Positions 34,569 to 47,200 of a stretch of DNA of 64,000 nucleotides are shown piece by piece. Source of the stretch: Cladopsammia gracilis (taxonomy: Eukaryota; Cnidaria; Anthozoa; Scleractinia; Dendrophylliidae). Within the stretch, counting starts at the first letter, position 1; each line of letters begins with the position of its first letter. The position numbers were made by a program, and so were the translations under genes. Where the stretch lies: positions 714,501 through 778,500 of the forward strand of contig JAJGOT010000170.1 of assembly GCA_022457155.1 (NCBI GenBank), read 5' to 3'. The notes under the pieces were generated by a model. It did no database searches. It was not told the DNA's origin and saw nothing but the letters and a program-made list of their open reading frames with translations.

Positions 34569-37500
34569 CTTATTTGCATGTGAATGAAAACTGATTTTCA
34601 TATGAAAGGTTTCGCACCTTAAGCCTCGCTTTGATAGAGAGGCTAAAGGCAACTCGGAAATGGCCTATTGGTTAAAGGGGTTCAAACCTTAAACAATTAA
34701 TCGTTTCTTTTGTTCTCTTGGGCGTATTTTATTACAAGAAAGCGCTCTTTTAAGAGTGTCTCAACAATTTGCAACTAGTTGTTGCTCTTGACGCGGTGAG
34801 AATGAACAATAAAGAAAGAGGATAATTAAAGACATGCCTACACAGGAAACTAGATGGTTGATAGATAACAGATGATGAAGATGGTTTAAGAACTTGTTAA
34901 TTTTTTTAGATAACTTGTTCAAGATTACTACAACCCGTAATTCAAACGAGTTCTTGTAATCTTAATAGTTATGAACTGTGTAGCGCCAATCGTATGAAAT
35001 GAATATGTTTAAAAAATGTTATTAAAGCGCTTTTGAAACTGAAAGTTCAGTGAATAGCCGTTAACTGAAAACTCGCGTCAGCTGTTTAAATGTTCCAAAT
35101 GTCGCCATGTCGCAACATTGTAGCGCGCGCGGATGAAGTCTAAATAAAAACTAAAGTCAATGTTCATGCCGCGTGGTTGAAGGGTTTGGAATTTGAAAAT
35201 TAGTCGACCCTTCGCGCTGCGTCTATCCGTGGTACTTTTGAAACCTGTTCTAACTACGGACACTAACATGTCATCTGTTGTGTGTCCGGGAGAGGAGAAG
35301 TGTTTAGCGACGGGCAGGTCTGCTTTCTTTCTTGTAATCTTACCGGCTTAAAGAGCTTGACCTTCTTCTTGTAAGGAACACATCGTTAGAACTCTGGAAA
35401 GACAAGAAGAAGAAAAAACAAAACACCATAAAAAGGGATACGTTTGTGCCCAATATAAAATAAAAACAACAAACTGAGTAACATTACAGCTTTAAAAATT
35501 AGACCAAACCTTTTGTTCATATTCAGCAAGATCTGCAGTAGAGGAGGCGTCTGCATATAAAACAAATAAATTATCCACAAATAAAAATGTCCTTCGGAAA
35601 ATCATCATGCTTGCGTTGTTGTCAAGTTTGTGGAGTTTGTGTTTGGTGAACACAAAACACTGTGCAATGCGTGTAGATCAATAGACCTTTTTACCTATAC
35701 GGCAGCCATATTGATTTTGCCCCTGGGCATCCTATTATTTTCCTGCTATTGGTAGCTGTTATTTTTGACTTTGTGTCAGTGTCTGATTAGTCTTCCACCA
35801 TATTTGAATTTTCTGATTAGTTTCCTCTACATAATACTTCATCACAAAAAAAGGGGAAAAATGGAAATGAATGGTAATTTATTTGCGGCTACAGTTGTAA
35901 GGCAGTAGGAACTTTGGCGTTATTAAATTCTCTAGAGTGGATTGAAAGAATCCTTATATTTAGTGTTTGCACGAGGCTGTTGCCTGAGAAAAATCCAAGG
36001 AACCCTCAAAGCCCAGAGTCCAGAAGTTAGGAGCCCAGATTGTGAAATGTTAGGTGCACTTGCAAAACATTAGGTACCCAGATAAGTTGTTTGGGCACCC
36101 CAAGCTACAGGGCTCCCGTTAGACAACAGACTTGTCGCATGTTAAAGTGTAAGTTTATTCAAACCTGCACTGGTTGTTTCATCCTCCAGATCTTGTGCAC
36201 TATTCACATGTCTCTAAAAAGACACAAAAACATGTAGATAAACAATAAGTGAAAAGTTTCTAAACAGTTGCTGCGTTTTATACCCTCTAGAGGGTATAAA
36301 ACGCAGCAACTGTTTAGAAACTTTTCACTTTTTCGACATGAAAGATTGACTTTTCTGCTGGGATTTTTTTTTATTTCAGCAATTCATCAGCACCTGAAAT
36401 TTGACTTATAAACGATGGCGAGAAAAAAGAAAGAAACAAACAAACAGATAAACAAACCAAAAAGCATTAGAACCCGCTAAATTTTGTGTCATCCGGTAAC
36501 TCTTTTTTAACAAGCTTGTAGTTAACAAGCTTGTTGTTGTTTTTTACAAGCTTGTCGTTAACTTACAGCATCATCCACCTCAGTGTAGTCATTTTCTTCC
36601 TTCCTGCTTCTAACTGGTCTGACCAGTAGGTCTTCTGATAGATCCAACTTAGTCTCCCTCTGAACACTGTCCTTCTTCACTGAGCCGTGAGAGTGTAGTG
36701 TGTGCGGCACTCGTCTTCTGAACTTTGCTTGCAGTTCTTGTTTTTGTTGTTCGAGTTGCTCTCGTTCTTGCGCTCTCTGATGAGCTTTTTCTTCTTCTCT
36801 GGCCTAAAAAGAATAACATCACCAATTCCAGCCCTTTTGAAGTGAAATGTGGTTAAAGGCCACCTCCTACATGTACATTGTACATTGTAAATGCGTTTTG
36901 TCTGTTGAGGTGTTCGTGAAAGGTATCAATCTCGTGTTTGTGTACAGCAGTGAAGGTGTCGTCCACGTAGCGTAACCAAAGTGGTACTGTTTGTTTGTAT
37001 GTAGCAAGGGCTTCTTCCTCGATGTTCTGCATGACAATTTCAGCAACAACAACTAAGACAGGTGAACCCACAGCTGTTCCGTGTAGCTGTTTGTAGTGTT
37101 TGCCGTTATACTGAAAATATGTCTACAGTACGGACTACTACAAACGACTCACTCTAGAAAGTTGGTTTACTAACTTAGAACAGACACCACTGAACAGATG
37201 CCAACAGCTACCTGCGGCTTACAAACGACTTGTCAACAAAACAGACGAACAATAGACTGAACTCACTGACAAATTTGACTAACAATACGACTACAGAAAT
37301 TACACTAACAATACACGGATCGAAACGTACCTATCACTGACTTGAGTCTCTACAGCCAATAACATCACGGCTAAACTGACCAATGACAGTTATAACCAGA
37401 CGTATATAACATCAACTGACCATTCACAATTCACATGACTCTGAAGATGACTTCCGCTCAGGTTGTCGAAACGTCAGTCATTGTCAACAACAACAGTTCT

Positions 37501-40500
37501 TTTCAGAACTACACTCACCCGGACGATCACAAACAACAGACTACTGATACTCCTGGGTTCAAACCATTTACAAGATAAAAATTGTTATATATAATTTATT
37601 CAGAATACCGATTTTTGTTTCACACATACAGTACCTGAAGTAACTGCAAAGTGTTGGTATGTACAAGAGTGACATTTGTCTGGTGTTGCATGACATCCTT
37701 GTGTGACATAACTAGCTGTTCATCAAGGAGTTCCTGTCTGTCACGCATGTACAACAGCTGCTTGGCACGCAGTTCAAGTTCCTCATCACAGTACATGCGA
37801 TTTAGAAGCCCAATGACAAGTCTGGCCCAGCCATTAAGAGCTCTTGACTAAAAACGCAAATCAATTAGTGATAGGTACAAAATGTATTGAACAAGGTAGG
37901 ATTTAGTACATTGCAATTTTATGAAGAAAGTGGGCGGTAAGTTAATTTAATCTAATCTAGATGGCGGTTCAGGGGCAAAATTGTTGTTTGAGAAAAGTAC
38001 ACATGTGCATAATTTCTCCTATTTGCAGATTTCACTTGTGGAGGCACAGTGGTTTAAAAATTGGTTACTAAGCTAGCACATCAAATTTTGTACACAATAG
38101 CTCCCACCCTTTGCTGGGTTAATACAGGGGTCAAACTTAATTTTTAATCCACTAGCAAAGTTTTGCTAGTACGATTTGTTTCTACTGGCAAAACTAGTAA
38201 GGGGTCAGTAAGGTCACTAGCTATTTTTTTGCAGTCATTTTCCCTTTGATGACTCAGAAAATATGGTAAAAATACCTAATAGTATACTGTTAATTTTGTA
38301 GTCTTCTTTGTCGGCGTTCCCCGTGATATGTGTTCCCCCGCACACATATCACCCCCCGCACACATATCACTAGTGATATGTGTTTCCCCGGTAGGGAAAC
38401 ACAAAACACTGAAGCTATGTATCCAAGCCTTCAAATGGTATCACAACACGAAAAACAAAATGGTGGATCGGTGAGTTTGCAGGTTTCTAAAATTGCAGCT
38501 GGTCCAGCATTAGGAGAGTGAATTCACAAATATTACTGCAAAGGAGCTGTAGTGAGAATACCTGCTTGATATGTCAACAATTCGCTCAAGTTACACTCTG
38601 CTGAATAGCAACGTCCTCTTCGAAAATCGAACCGGCGGACAATACTAGCGTTTGGGGAAACACATATCACTGCAAAGGACTAGGGCAGTGATATGTGTTT
38701 CCCTTGTTCAGGAGATTATTTTTAATACCGTCCAAAATAATGGTATGGCTATCCTTAATGCGTTTTACGATGTATGAAAATCAAACACGAATAAAACTAA
38801 TAAACGCGACTAGACAACTGCTTGAGGGGGGAACAAATTTACTACATATCCCTACACGCTCGATATACACGGTATACAAAATCTTCGCGAACTCAAATAT
38901 TCTCAAACCGTCGATACAACTGTGGACAATATTTAAAACATCGCTGTTTTCTTTGCGGTCAAAAACAAACTTGAGCGAAACAATAAGGACAGCATACGAT
39001 TATTCGAATGGTCTTTGTCATCCACGACCACTAATGTCGCTTATATAGTAACTTCTTCGGGAATTCGTACCAAGATGCCAAGATCAAATGGTGTTTCTTT
39101 TAGTGTGAGGGCGATATTCGCCAAAGTCAGGATTTGGGGGGGGGGGGGGGGGGGGAAGGGAGGGGAAACACATATCACTGGTCGCCATCTTTGACTGAGG
39201 GGAAACACATATCACGGGGAAACACATATCACTGTGACAGCGGCTCGGGATTGTCGGTAACTAATAAGTTCATGGAAGAACATTGTTTTCCACCTTGGTA
39301 ACACATGTAGGCATCACAACAAACAGCTTGGGGTGACTGTGTAATTGTTAGACTAGCTGTCCATTCTGGTAAAGTTAAGTAGTAATGCTCCAGTTATGAT
39401 TAATCATACTACATAAACCACGGGCCGAAGGCTCGCTCGCGGAGCTCCATACTCATGCCCGTCATTTTTCATGGTCATGGCTGGCGTAATGTTCATGGGC
39501 GCAAACACGTAGAGGGGCGGTTCTCTGGAATTATCTATCAAATACTATTAAAGGACAGACAAGCCTGAAATCATTTATCTCACATTTGTAATTTAGTACA
39601 ATTTTAATGACCATATTATTTTATCTAATATTGTTTTTTATTGCACGATTTTTGCACGGCTCTCTGGAACAGTGTATTTTTATGAATGGGATTTCGTGTT
39701 TAAATAAAGATGATTGATTGATTGTACAGGATTACAGCTGTAGCTTGCAGGCGCCTCCATCCGTCGTGCAGGGCTAGCTCACGGGCGCATATGACTTCGC
39801 ACAACATGCGCATACGACTTTGCGCAACATGCACATACAATGTCGCACAACATCCGGGATCTTAGCAATTTTGAAACCAAAGCAAGGCTTTGTTTTTCGC
39901 GCACTTCCCACGGCTACACGGCTGATGTTACATGTATGTCAGCTACAGTAAATACTTTTGTTGTATTTAGCGGAGAAAATGGTTTGCAAACTTTTTTCTG
40001 TATTTTTTGCAATTTTGATTTGCAAATCAGTTTCTCAGGATTCCATTAGTAACACAAGGTGTCCATAGTAACAAGACTAACAAGGTGTCCATAGTAACAA
40101 GACTTACAAGGTGTCTGAAGTATTAAGGTGTACTTAGTAACAAGGTGTTCATAGTAATGAGGTGTCCATAGTAACAGGACTTACAAGGTTTCCATAGTAA
40201 TCAGACTCACAAGGTGTCTGTTGTACTTAGCAACAAGGTGTCCATAGTAATGAGGTCTCCATACATTGTAGTAGTTAATGGGGTGTCCATAAAGCAGAGT
40301 TTGAATGGAAGGAGTCAACCCATTATACCTAAGTTTACATACAAGGTAATACAACTTCTATGCTAATAATACATCTGTAATGAATTCATGTAGGCAACAG
40401 ATTCACCTTAGGTGTAGCTGTAAATGTATCCAAGTCTGAGCTCCTCTGAATCTTAGGTGGTGCAACCCCTGCATTTTATGGAAATATTTAATACATGTAC

Positions 40501-43500
40501 TAAGTAATAATATTGTAATAATTAAATACAGTATGTACCAATTAATACAATTATAATTACATGACTGTACTGTATGTACTTGAATGGTAATTTTAAAAAG
40601 GTGTAAATATGGACACCTGCATTGTACAGTGTATAGTTAACATGCTAAAAATAGTTGAATGATTTATTATAATTATTGCTATGTAGACTACTGTACATGT
40701 ACATCTGTAGGAGGGTTAAAGGCCCACCTTCACCCAAAAGATGTTGCGGTCGTTTGTTTTTGGCATGTTTTGAAATGCACCATTGTACATAGGCGTGATC
40801 TGATTGGTTGCACGCATTCAAGCGTGAATTTCGTGTTACCACAGAAAGAGATCACGGCGTGCACAACATTTTGGGTGAAGGTGGGCCTTTAACATGTATT
40901 ATGAACTGAGGAAGGGGTGGGGGCAGCTTATAGGTAGTATTTTTGTATGAATTAACTCATACAGTGTAAGAGACAAGTTGAAGCTAACTTTACTTGCAGC
41001 ATTTTCAAATGAAGATATTTGAGGCACTTGATACATGTATTTGAGGCATTTGAAGCACTTGGGGCTTCTAGTTGAACTTAACATATGACTGTATTAATTC
41101 CACTGTCTGGAATGGGAGTAGCTGTATTAAATTGTATAGATAAACTGTACATGTTTACAAATAATATTCGGCCCTTACCAACAATGTTTGAAACATGTAT
41201 TGAAGCAATTTCATCTCCCTGCCATGCTCTAGTGTACCATGTAAAAGGAAACAATGCAAAGTGAGCAAGTTATAAGTATTATTTGAAGCTGTCAAGTCAA
41301 TGTTTCAGCTGCAAGTTATTCAATTTAAAACAAGTTAATAGATAAATAGTTGAGTTGTATTGATTTCCCTAATTTAGGCATTAAATTAATGGTTGGCTGG
41401 AATTGTGGGCATTAGTAGTAGTCTAGTCTGTATCTAGTCATGTACAGTACATGTACCTGGTAGGTTTTTTAGCGTTAAAAAGTAATTTTATATTCCTACC
41501 TTTGTACTGCATTGTACACAGTCATGTCATATGACTGTGTGGAATTGGATAATAATAATTTATTGTGTGAAGGTGAAATGGCGAGAGAGAAAAGGTGATG
41601 AAAGAGGAAGTGTCACATGGATTTAGTGCCTTTGCAAAGACCAAAAGAGGTAGTATGCAGCTCTTACAAGGTCTTCTCTGATTTGCCGAGAAAACAATAG
41701 AACAAACAATGGACCCTAGCCCTGAAAACAATAGAGCTGTGTGACACTCAGGTCCAATGAAATTAGAGGTTGTTAAGAGCTGGGTGGTATCTGGACCAAA
41801 AAATGTTTTGATATTAACAGAAACCCCCCAGAATAATGGCTTACAATGTAGTTTTGTGATAAATCACCACCCTATATACACTTAATATGTACCAAAACTG
41901 TCAGTGAGTGTCTCTAGTCATAGATGGACTGGGTCTAAATGAAGTTAGCCTATTTTTTTCTAGTTCTAATATTTTTGTTTCCAAAATGGGCTAGAATAGA
42001 CCATGAAGTGGTTGATTTCCTTCTCATGGTATAAAGAAGAACATAATATCCATGTCATTTCCTCAAAGGTATTAAACCAGACAAACTTTAAGTTCTCATT
42101 GGGGTGGGGTTTTCTCCTCTGAGGAAAGCTTATTTACCTTATTATAGGAAATTAACGCTCCATGAAATTCACACAAATTTTGGGAATTCGTGTTAATTTG
42201 AAGTCACGTTAATTTTTGGAAAGTAACGCTCCATGAAATTCACACAAATTTTGAGAATTCGCGTTAATTTAATTTAAGCCACGTTAATTTTTGTGAGCAT
42301 TAATTTCTGCGACATTATTTATTAAGTGGAGTGTTCATTTCCAAGACCTTAATTTCACCCCAAATTCTGGATACTGTCTGAACACATATAGCAACTAGGA
42401 AACAATAACCTTCTCTTTTCTGCACACCATTTTTTCAATCTTTTACAATGTAAAAGCCTTAAAGATATGTCATCTGCAATATTTCCAGTTCATTCTTGCT
42501 TTCAGAAGAGCAGTTCTCGACATCCATTTTTTTTTGCACTATACACAGTCAGCCAAAATATCTTGAGACATCAATAATCGTGTTAATTTTCTTCATTTTG
42601 AAAATTTGTCCCATATCTCGCATTAATTTCCTTTATTCAAAAGAAGTTTTTGAATTGGAGGATTTTCATTAATTTAAGTTGCGTTCATTTCAAAGACCTT
42701 ATAATTTACTGGAGCATTAATTTCCTATAATAAGGTATATGTTGTAGTTCAATTTTATTCTTGGTTCAATTTTGATGTTCCATTGTTTTATATTCATTAC
42801 CACATATTAGCATAGAAAAGAACAATGGAAAATCAAAATTGAACCAAGGATAAAATTGAACTACAACAGATATTTCTGAGCTTGGCCAGCCTTTAGCATA
42901 CAGAGGTGCGACTATAATTATTGAGGAATGAATCCCACTTTGAATTAATTATTAAGCTTAAAATAGGCATATACGATTAATACAGACCTACTGGCTGACT
43001 GGGGTTGGTACAAAACGAAGACCAAAGACCTAAGACCCAAAAATGAAGACCCCGTCAAAATCATTTTGAAATCACTTGAAAAAAGCTGGAACAAATGATT
43101 CTCGAGAGAAGCAGAAACAAGGAGCAACAAAATTTGCGGTCATTAACGAATTTGACCAGGGTCTTCATTTTGTACATAGCCGTGCCAAAAGTACAAAACG
43201 AAGACCCCTTCAAAATCGTCTTGAAATCACTTGAAAAAAGCTGGAACTTGATTCTTGACGGCAGCAGAAACAAAGAAGAACAAGATACAAAACAAAGACC
43301 CTGGTTAGATTAGTTAATAATTATTAAGTAATCTAACTAGGGTCTTCGTTTTTTACATAACCCTACCAAAAGTACAAAACAAAGACCTCTTCAAAATCGT
43401 CTTGAAATTAGCTCCAAACGCTATTGTCCACTAGATCGTCCAAAGTTAGTTTGGCTTGCCGCTTCATTCAACTGATTTCAAAACAATTTTGATGGCGTCT

Positions 43501-43749
43501 TCGTTTTTGGGTCTCAGGTGTTCGATCTTTGTTTTGTACCCACCCTGGTTGACTGAGCTAAATTATCTGTTCCTACTGTTCCTACCTGCGAACAAGGTAA
43601 ATAACACACTGCAGCTGATCGTGAATTTTTTGAGTTTCCATTTGGCTTTGCAAGAGTCCCAGCTTTAATTTGTTCACTAAATCTCTCAGAGCTTGGCACT
43701 CGTTCGAGGCCCTTCGGCGCCTGTCTTTATCGGTTAGTCCCTTCTGCAT
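31753..43749 (-). CDS. Multi-exon coiled-coil protein, family not recognised
   Basis: Minus-strand exons inferred from splice sites and phase: 43749-43586, 41218-41179, 40468-40407, 37847-37635, 36803-36567, 36213-36165, 35550-35510, probably 34019-33977, and 31970-31753 (stop). Exon 1 starts MQKGLTDKDRRRRASNECQA and flows into exon 2 (EMKLLQYMFQTLL). The fourth listed exon reads SRALNGWARLVIGLLNRMYC, and the fifth is a charged helix (AREEEKAHQRAQEREQLEQQ). The end reads SQPKPWSKPPPAF then LDLIERDLKRTTKTLQDRL. Heptad-like charged stretches suggest a coiled-coil, perhaps a cytoskeletal or centrosomal protein; this is inference. Phases match for exons 40468 to 35510. They do not fit between 41179 and 40468 or around 34019-33977, so small exons may be missed. 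The gene is divergent from the F-box/WD40 gene. Confidence 0.72.
33101..33412. mobile_element. MITE with ~72-bp TIRs and AGCATAGG duplication (hAT-like)
   Basis: TAGCCTGATTGTCAGACGGT and ACCGTCTGAGAATCAGGCTA are the inverted ends. AGCATAGG flanks both sides (33093-33100, 33413-33420). An 8-bp duplication fits hAT elements. Confidence 0.87.
34469..34669. mobile_element. 201-bp near-perfect palindromic MITE
   Basis: The arms of ~98 bp start AATAGGCCATTTCCGA and meet around TTGCATGTGAATGAAAACTG; the transcript would form a long hairpin. Confidence 0.92.
36247..36330. repeat. Perfect 84-bp palindrome without spacer
   Basis: 42 bases (AAGTGAAAAGTTTCTAAACA ... TATACCCTCT) are followed immediately by their exact reverse complement. 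It lies 33 bp from the 5' edge of the 36213-36165 exon. Confidence 0.97.
36890..37112 (-). pseudogene. Penelope-like reverse transcriptase fragment with YVDD motif
   Basis: Minus-strand frame ...GSPVLVVVAEIVMQNIEEEA, then LWLRYVDDTFTAVHKHEIDT and FHEHLNRQNA. YVDD is the catalytic box of reverse transcriptases; the sequence around it is typical of Penelope-like elements. Both ends are truncated. Confidence 0.83.
37125..37560 (+). mobile_element. Penelope-like element 3' end, opposite orientation to the RT piece
   Basis: The plus-strand frame 37127-37255 (YYKRLTLESWFTNLEQTPLN ... stop) is the end of the ORF after the GIY-YIG nuclease. It is followed by the untranslated end with ACTCTGAAGATGACTTCCGC. 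Confidence 0.8.
38319..39234. mobile_element. Candidate non-autonomous element with nine ATATGTGTT motifs
   Basis: GTGATATGTGTTTCCCC and its inverse recur nine times, clustered at both ends (38319-38390, 38655-38700, 39160-39234), including the palindrome ATATCACTAGTGATAT. A 117-codon frame inside (38695-39048) is not recognised. A poly-G run is at 39136-39155. Confidence 0.7.
39415..39985 (+). repeat. Second copy of the 8.1-kb dispersed repeat, interrupted by a LINE-tail-like insert
   Basis: Same landmarks as 8105-8460. Between about 39515 and 39727 lies foreign DNA ending in AAATAAAGATGATTGATTGATTG-like short tandem tail, typical of LINE 3' ends. Confidence 0.72.
40049..40300 (+). repeat. 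CAAGGTGTCCATAGTAA minisatellite
   Basis: About nine imperfect copies of a 25-32-bp unit with the core AAGGTGTCCATAGTAA. Confidence 0.9.
40720..40888. mobile_element. TTAA-flanked MITE
   Basis: AGGCCCACCTTCACCCAAAA and its inverse are flanked by TTAA on both sides (40716-40719, 40889-40892). Confidence 0.9.
41650..41795. mobile_element. Second copy of the 25.15-kb MITE-like repeat (inverted)
   Basis: GTCCAATGAAATTAGAGGTT and GAGAAAACAATAGAAC match the reverse complement of 25150-25280. Confidence 0.75.
42137..42735. mobile_element. MITE with CCTTATTATAGGAAATTAAC ends and internal tandem duplication
   Basis: Inverted ends are flanked by TA. Near the left end a ~70-bp segment (AACGCTCCATGAAATTCACA) occurs twice. 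Confidence 0.87.
42741..42867. mobile_element. 127-bp palindromic MITE
   Basis: GTTGTAGTTCAATTTTATTC and its inverse, with arms of about 47 bp. Confidence 0.92.
42993..43556. repeat. Element with inverted ends and three internal direct repeats
   Basis: GTACAAAACGAAGACC units recur near 43010, 43190 and 43370, each followed by TCAAAATCGTCTTGAAA-like sequence. The right end (43490-43556) is inverted to the left end. Confidence 0.8.
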
Positions 43750-44225
43750 GGCATTAGCAAGTGGGTAAAAAAGTTACAGTGTAAGGCAAAAATCCTCCAA
43801 TTCGTACTATGGAAATTCTAAAATGTCATCAGCTGAAGCGAGGTACATGTAAAGATGAATAAAGACAGCCTACTCCTAAATTAGCCAGGAAACAACATAT
43901 GGCTATTTCCAATTTTAGTTGATAACATCTCCCATATTCCTTCGTATGCTGGTGCAAAACTTCGAGATCCCCGCTTCGTACGAGTTGATGAAGTTTTCAA
44001 GTTGTTGATAAACAACCACACTGGAATTTGTCCGCCATTTTGAATTGCTAGTAAAACTGCTGACCAAGTTAAATTGCGACTATATTTTGAGGAATAGAAG
44101 ACAGCGCGGGCTCAGTGGCGGGAATAATAATTCGGATCAAGTCGCGATCGGTCGAACGTGCCTTGCAATTCGACTTCAAAACATGCATTTCATGGCACAT
44201 TCTGCATTGCACTTTGCATAAAAGA
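43750..44225. promoter_or_regulatory. Shared bidirectional promoter region (coiled-coil / F-box-WD40)
   Basis: 476 bp separate the two divergent start codons. GGCGGGAA (44117-44124) matches an E2F-type site. No TATA box is seen on either side. Sharing is inferred from the spacing. Confidence 0.6.
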
Positions 44226-47200
44226 ATGAGTTTTGAGGAGAGATCGAAATCATTCGTGAACGGTTTCCAAGATTTCACGCGAGAACAGCAAAACGAGGTG
44301 TTGAAACAGATACTCTTGAAATGTCAGGTTTGCAAATCCTATATAAGCATAAGCTTAAGCTTTTATGTTCAGTTGCTATATTTTAAACGCAAGCATAAAT
44401 AAAATTTGGTGCAAAATTGACATGTTAAGCATAAGCTTACTTACTTGTAAGCTAAATGCTAATGTTATGTACGTGAATATCACACAATGGAGCATGTGAC
44501 ATTATGTCAACATCCCCCCCCCCCCCCCTCCCATATACAGTGTAGTACATGTACGTGAACATCACCCCCTCTAAACAAACAACAAACAACAAACCATGGC
44601 TATCAATAGCTGTACATACATACCCCTCCCATGGAAGGTTTTTTTGGTCTGGACCCCCACCCCCACTGGAAATTCAAATTTAGTGTCATACTTTCCTTTA
44701 AATCATTGAGACCCCCCTCTGCCTCAGAATTTCACTAACCCTCCATGAGGAAGGGCAGGATATTTTCTGGAACCACACAAAATGCAATAAAATTATTGAA
44801 CTGCTCAGGTTTTACAAGGGTAGTCCAGCATGCTGAAAGAAGACTCCATGTACCTAATTCAATAAGGGTTGCTTTGGCAATTGGTCATTGGTAATTGGGC
44901 ATCGGCATTTGGGCACACGGAACACAATGCAATGCTTTGCTTGAGTGACCGCCAAACAATAGCTTCCCAATGCCCAATGCCCAATTCCCAATGCCCAAAG
45001 CAACATTTATTGAATTAGGTGTATACAGTTTTTTAGCAGCAGGGATCAGGATAAGGCTTGGGAAAATGGGAACATTAAAAAAAAAAAAAGAAAATCTACC
45101 TATGGTACCATATGTTTATATTATGGATAAATCTCCATCTATTTGTCCCCCAGTAACAAGTACCATGCCAAACCTCAAAGACTCTTATTCATGCATGTAT
45201 ACCTCAAGTTGACTAGAATATTTGGACTGCTGCATTAATCATAATTAGATAAATTGCAAAGGTTTCAGAACACTGCAACTCAGGCATATCTGTAAGCTAC
45301 AGATGTTTAGTCACATCACACTGGCCCTGTACAACCTTCACTGATTACCCATTAAAATATTAAAGTTTTAAGAACTTAAGGTGGTTCCATATAGTTATTG
45401 GCCAGTCTTCCAAATAAAATTTATTGCTGTCTTTCGAGAGTTGTTTCGCGATACTAGGCATATTTCCAAATTTCGTGTTGGTTGTCCTGTGGTTTAAGTG
45501 CAGTAAAATTTGAGACTTTTTGGTATCTAGACAGTCTTCCAAATGCCCCCCCCCCCCCCCCCCCCCCCTCCCGCCAATTGGTTTTTTGGTAGTTTCTTGG
45601 TGTTGTGGATGGTGTGATCACCAAATGACGTAAAACAAAGGATTCAAAAGACACTTAACAATACCCATACCACAACACAAAAGCTAACCAACAATGGCTT
45701 CCGCAACACCAAGAAACACCCGGTTTTTTTTAGGGCTCATTTCTGCCGGAAATTCCTTTGAACGCGTCTCCATAATCTGTGATTACTGATAGTATTATAC
45801 ACATACATGTAGCTTAGACTTTCTTGTTTACAGGTAAGTCTAATTTGGCAGTCTTGTCTCGTTATCATTTCTGTTTTTTTGTTTATTGGGTTTGCATGTG
45901 TATGTACAAAAATTGTTGTCTTTTTTTATGTGATTGAGAACAAAGAAAATCCTACCAATTTGTCAATTTTTATAAAAATTCACTGTGTGGAATGCACACA
46001 ATAAACATTTAGTTACTGTAAAAACCTCTTTATTTTCGTGACGTCATCAAAATAAACAAATGCGCGCTCGTGCCATTTTCGTGCCCATGCCTCGCACACC
46101 AAAAAACTATACATGCATGGAGCCACCTCAGAAACTGAGTGGCCAGCAACTTATGGTTTAACATTATTTTGTATTTCAGCCACTCCAGCTGCGATTGCTT
46201 TACAATGAGTTAAAACCATTGCTGGCTGTCGATTTTGTAGCGTCTCTGCCAAAGGAGCTGGCAGAGCGGATCTTCTCGTATCTTCCAGTCAAATCACTAT
46301 GTTGTGTTGCACAGTGCAATAGGTTATGGAGGGAACGTTCAAATCACAATGCAATTTGGTAATTTTGTTTTAACATTATTATTTGATAAGACTGACATTA
46401 CAAAATTAGTTAGAAACCTGTCATTGCATACTAAAATCCTTACTTCACCACTTAGACCACTTATTTGATCTGGTATTTAAAGCTAAGAAAAATGCACATG
46501 TAATATATGCTTTTCTTAATGATACATTTGTAACAGGTGACCCTATCCCAAAATCTAACCTAATCATCTAACCTAATTGCGAATCTAGCTTAGGTCTAAC
46601 AATTGCTTTACATAGGCCCAATTTTATCTAATAATGTTAACCTACTTTTGTTCAATCCAGGCATAAACTAGAGTAGAAATGGCATCGACCATTACAAAAG
46701 GCTTGGTTACTAATGAATGTTAATGATGATATCGACGGTTAAAAACGGCATCGACCCTTTTCGGAAGGGAAACCAACTGTGCCAACAATCTGGCACATGT
46801 TCAGTTTGTTGGATTGGACACAAAAAGTACAAAAAATACTACAAGGGGTGTGTATGGGATGTAGTTTGTTTTTTTGTTCTTCTTCTTCAAGGTATCGTTT
46901 TTGTGTAAAACATGGATGGGACAGATTTGGTGAAGATCTTTTGCAAGCACCCCATGCAACATCATCACAAGGTTCCAATATCCCAGCAACAGGCGGCAAT
47001 TTACTGAAGCCCGCTACCTGCCGGTGGAAGAACATCTATATGCGAGCCCTCTCTCTGGACAAGAATTGGGCACAGGGAAGGTACACTGTAGCACCACTTC
47101 TGAAGGGACACAGGGAGCCCATCACCTGCATGGATTGTAATGGTAAAAAATTGTTGTATGCAGATCTCACTGCAATGATCCATATAACATCACCTTGAGC

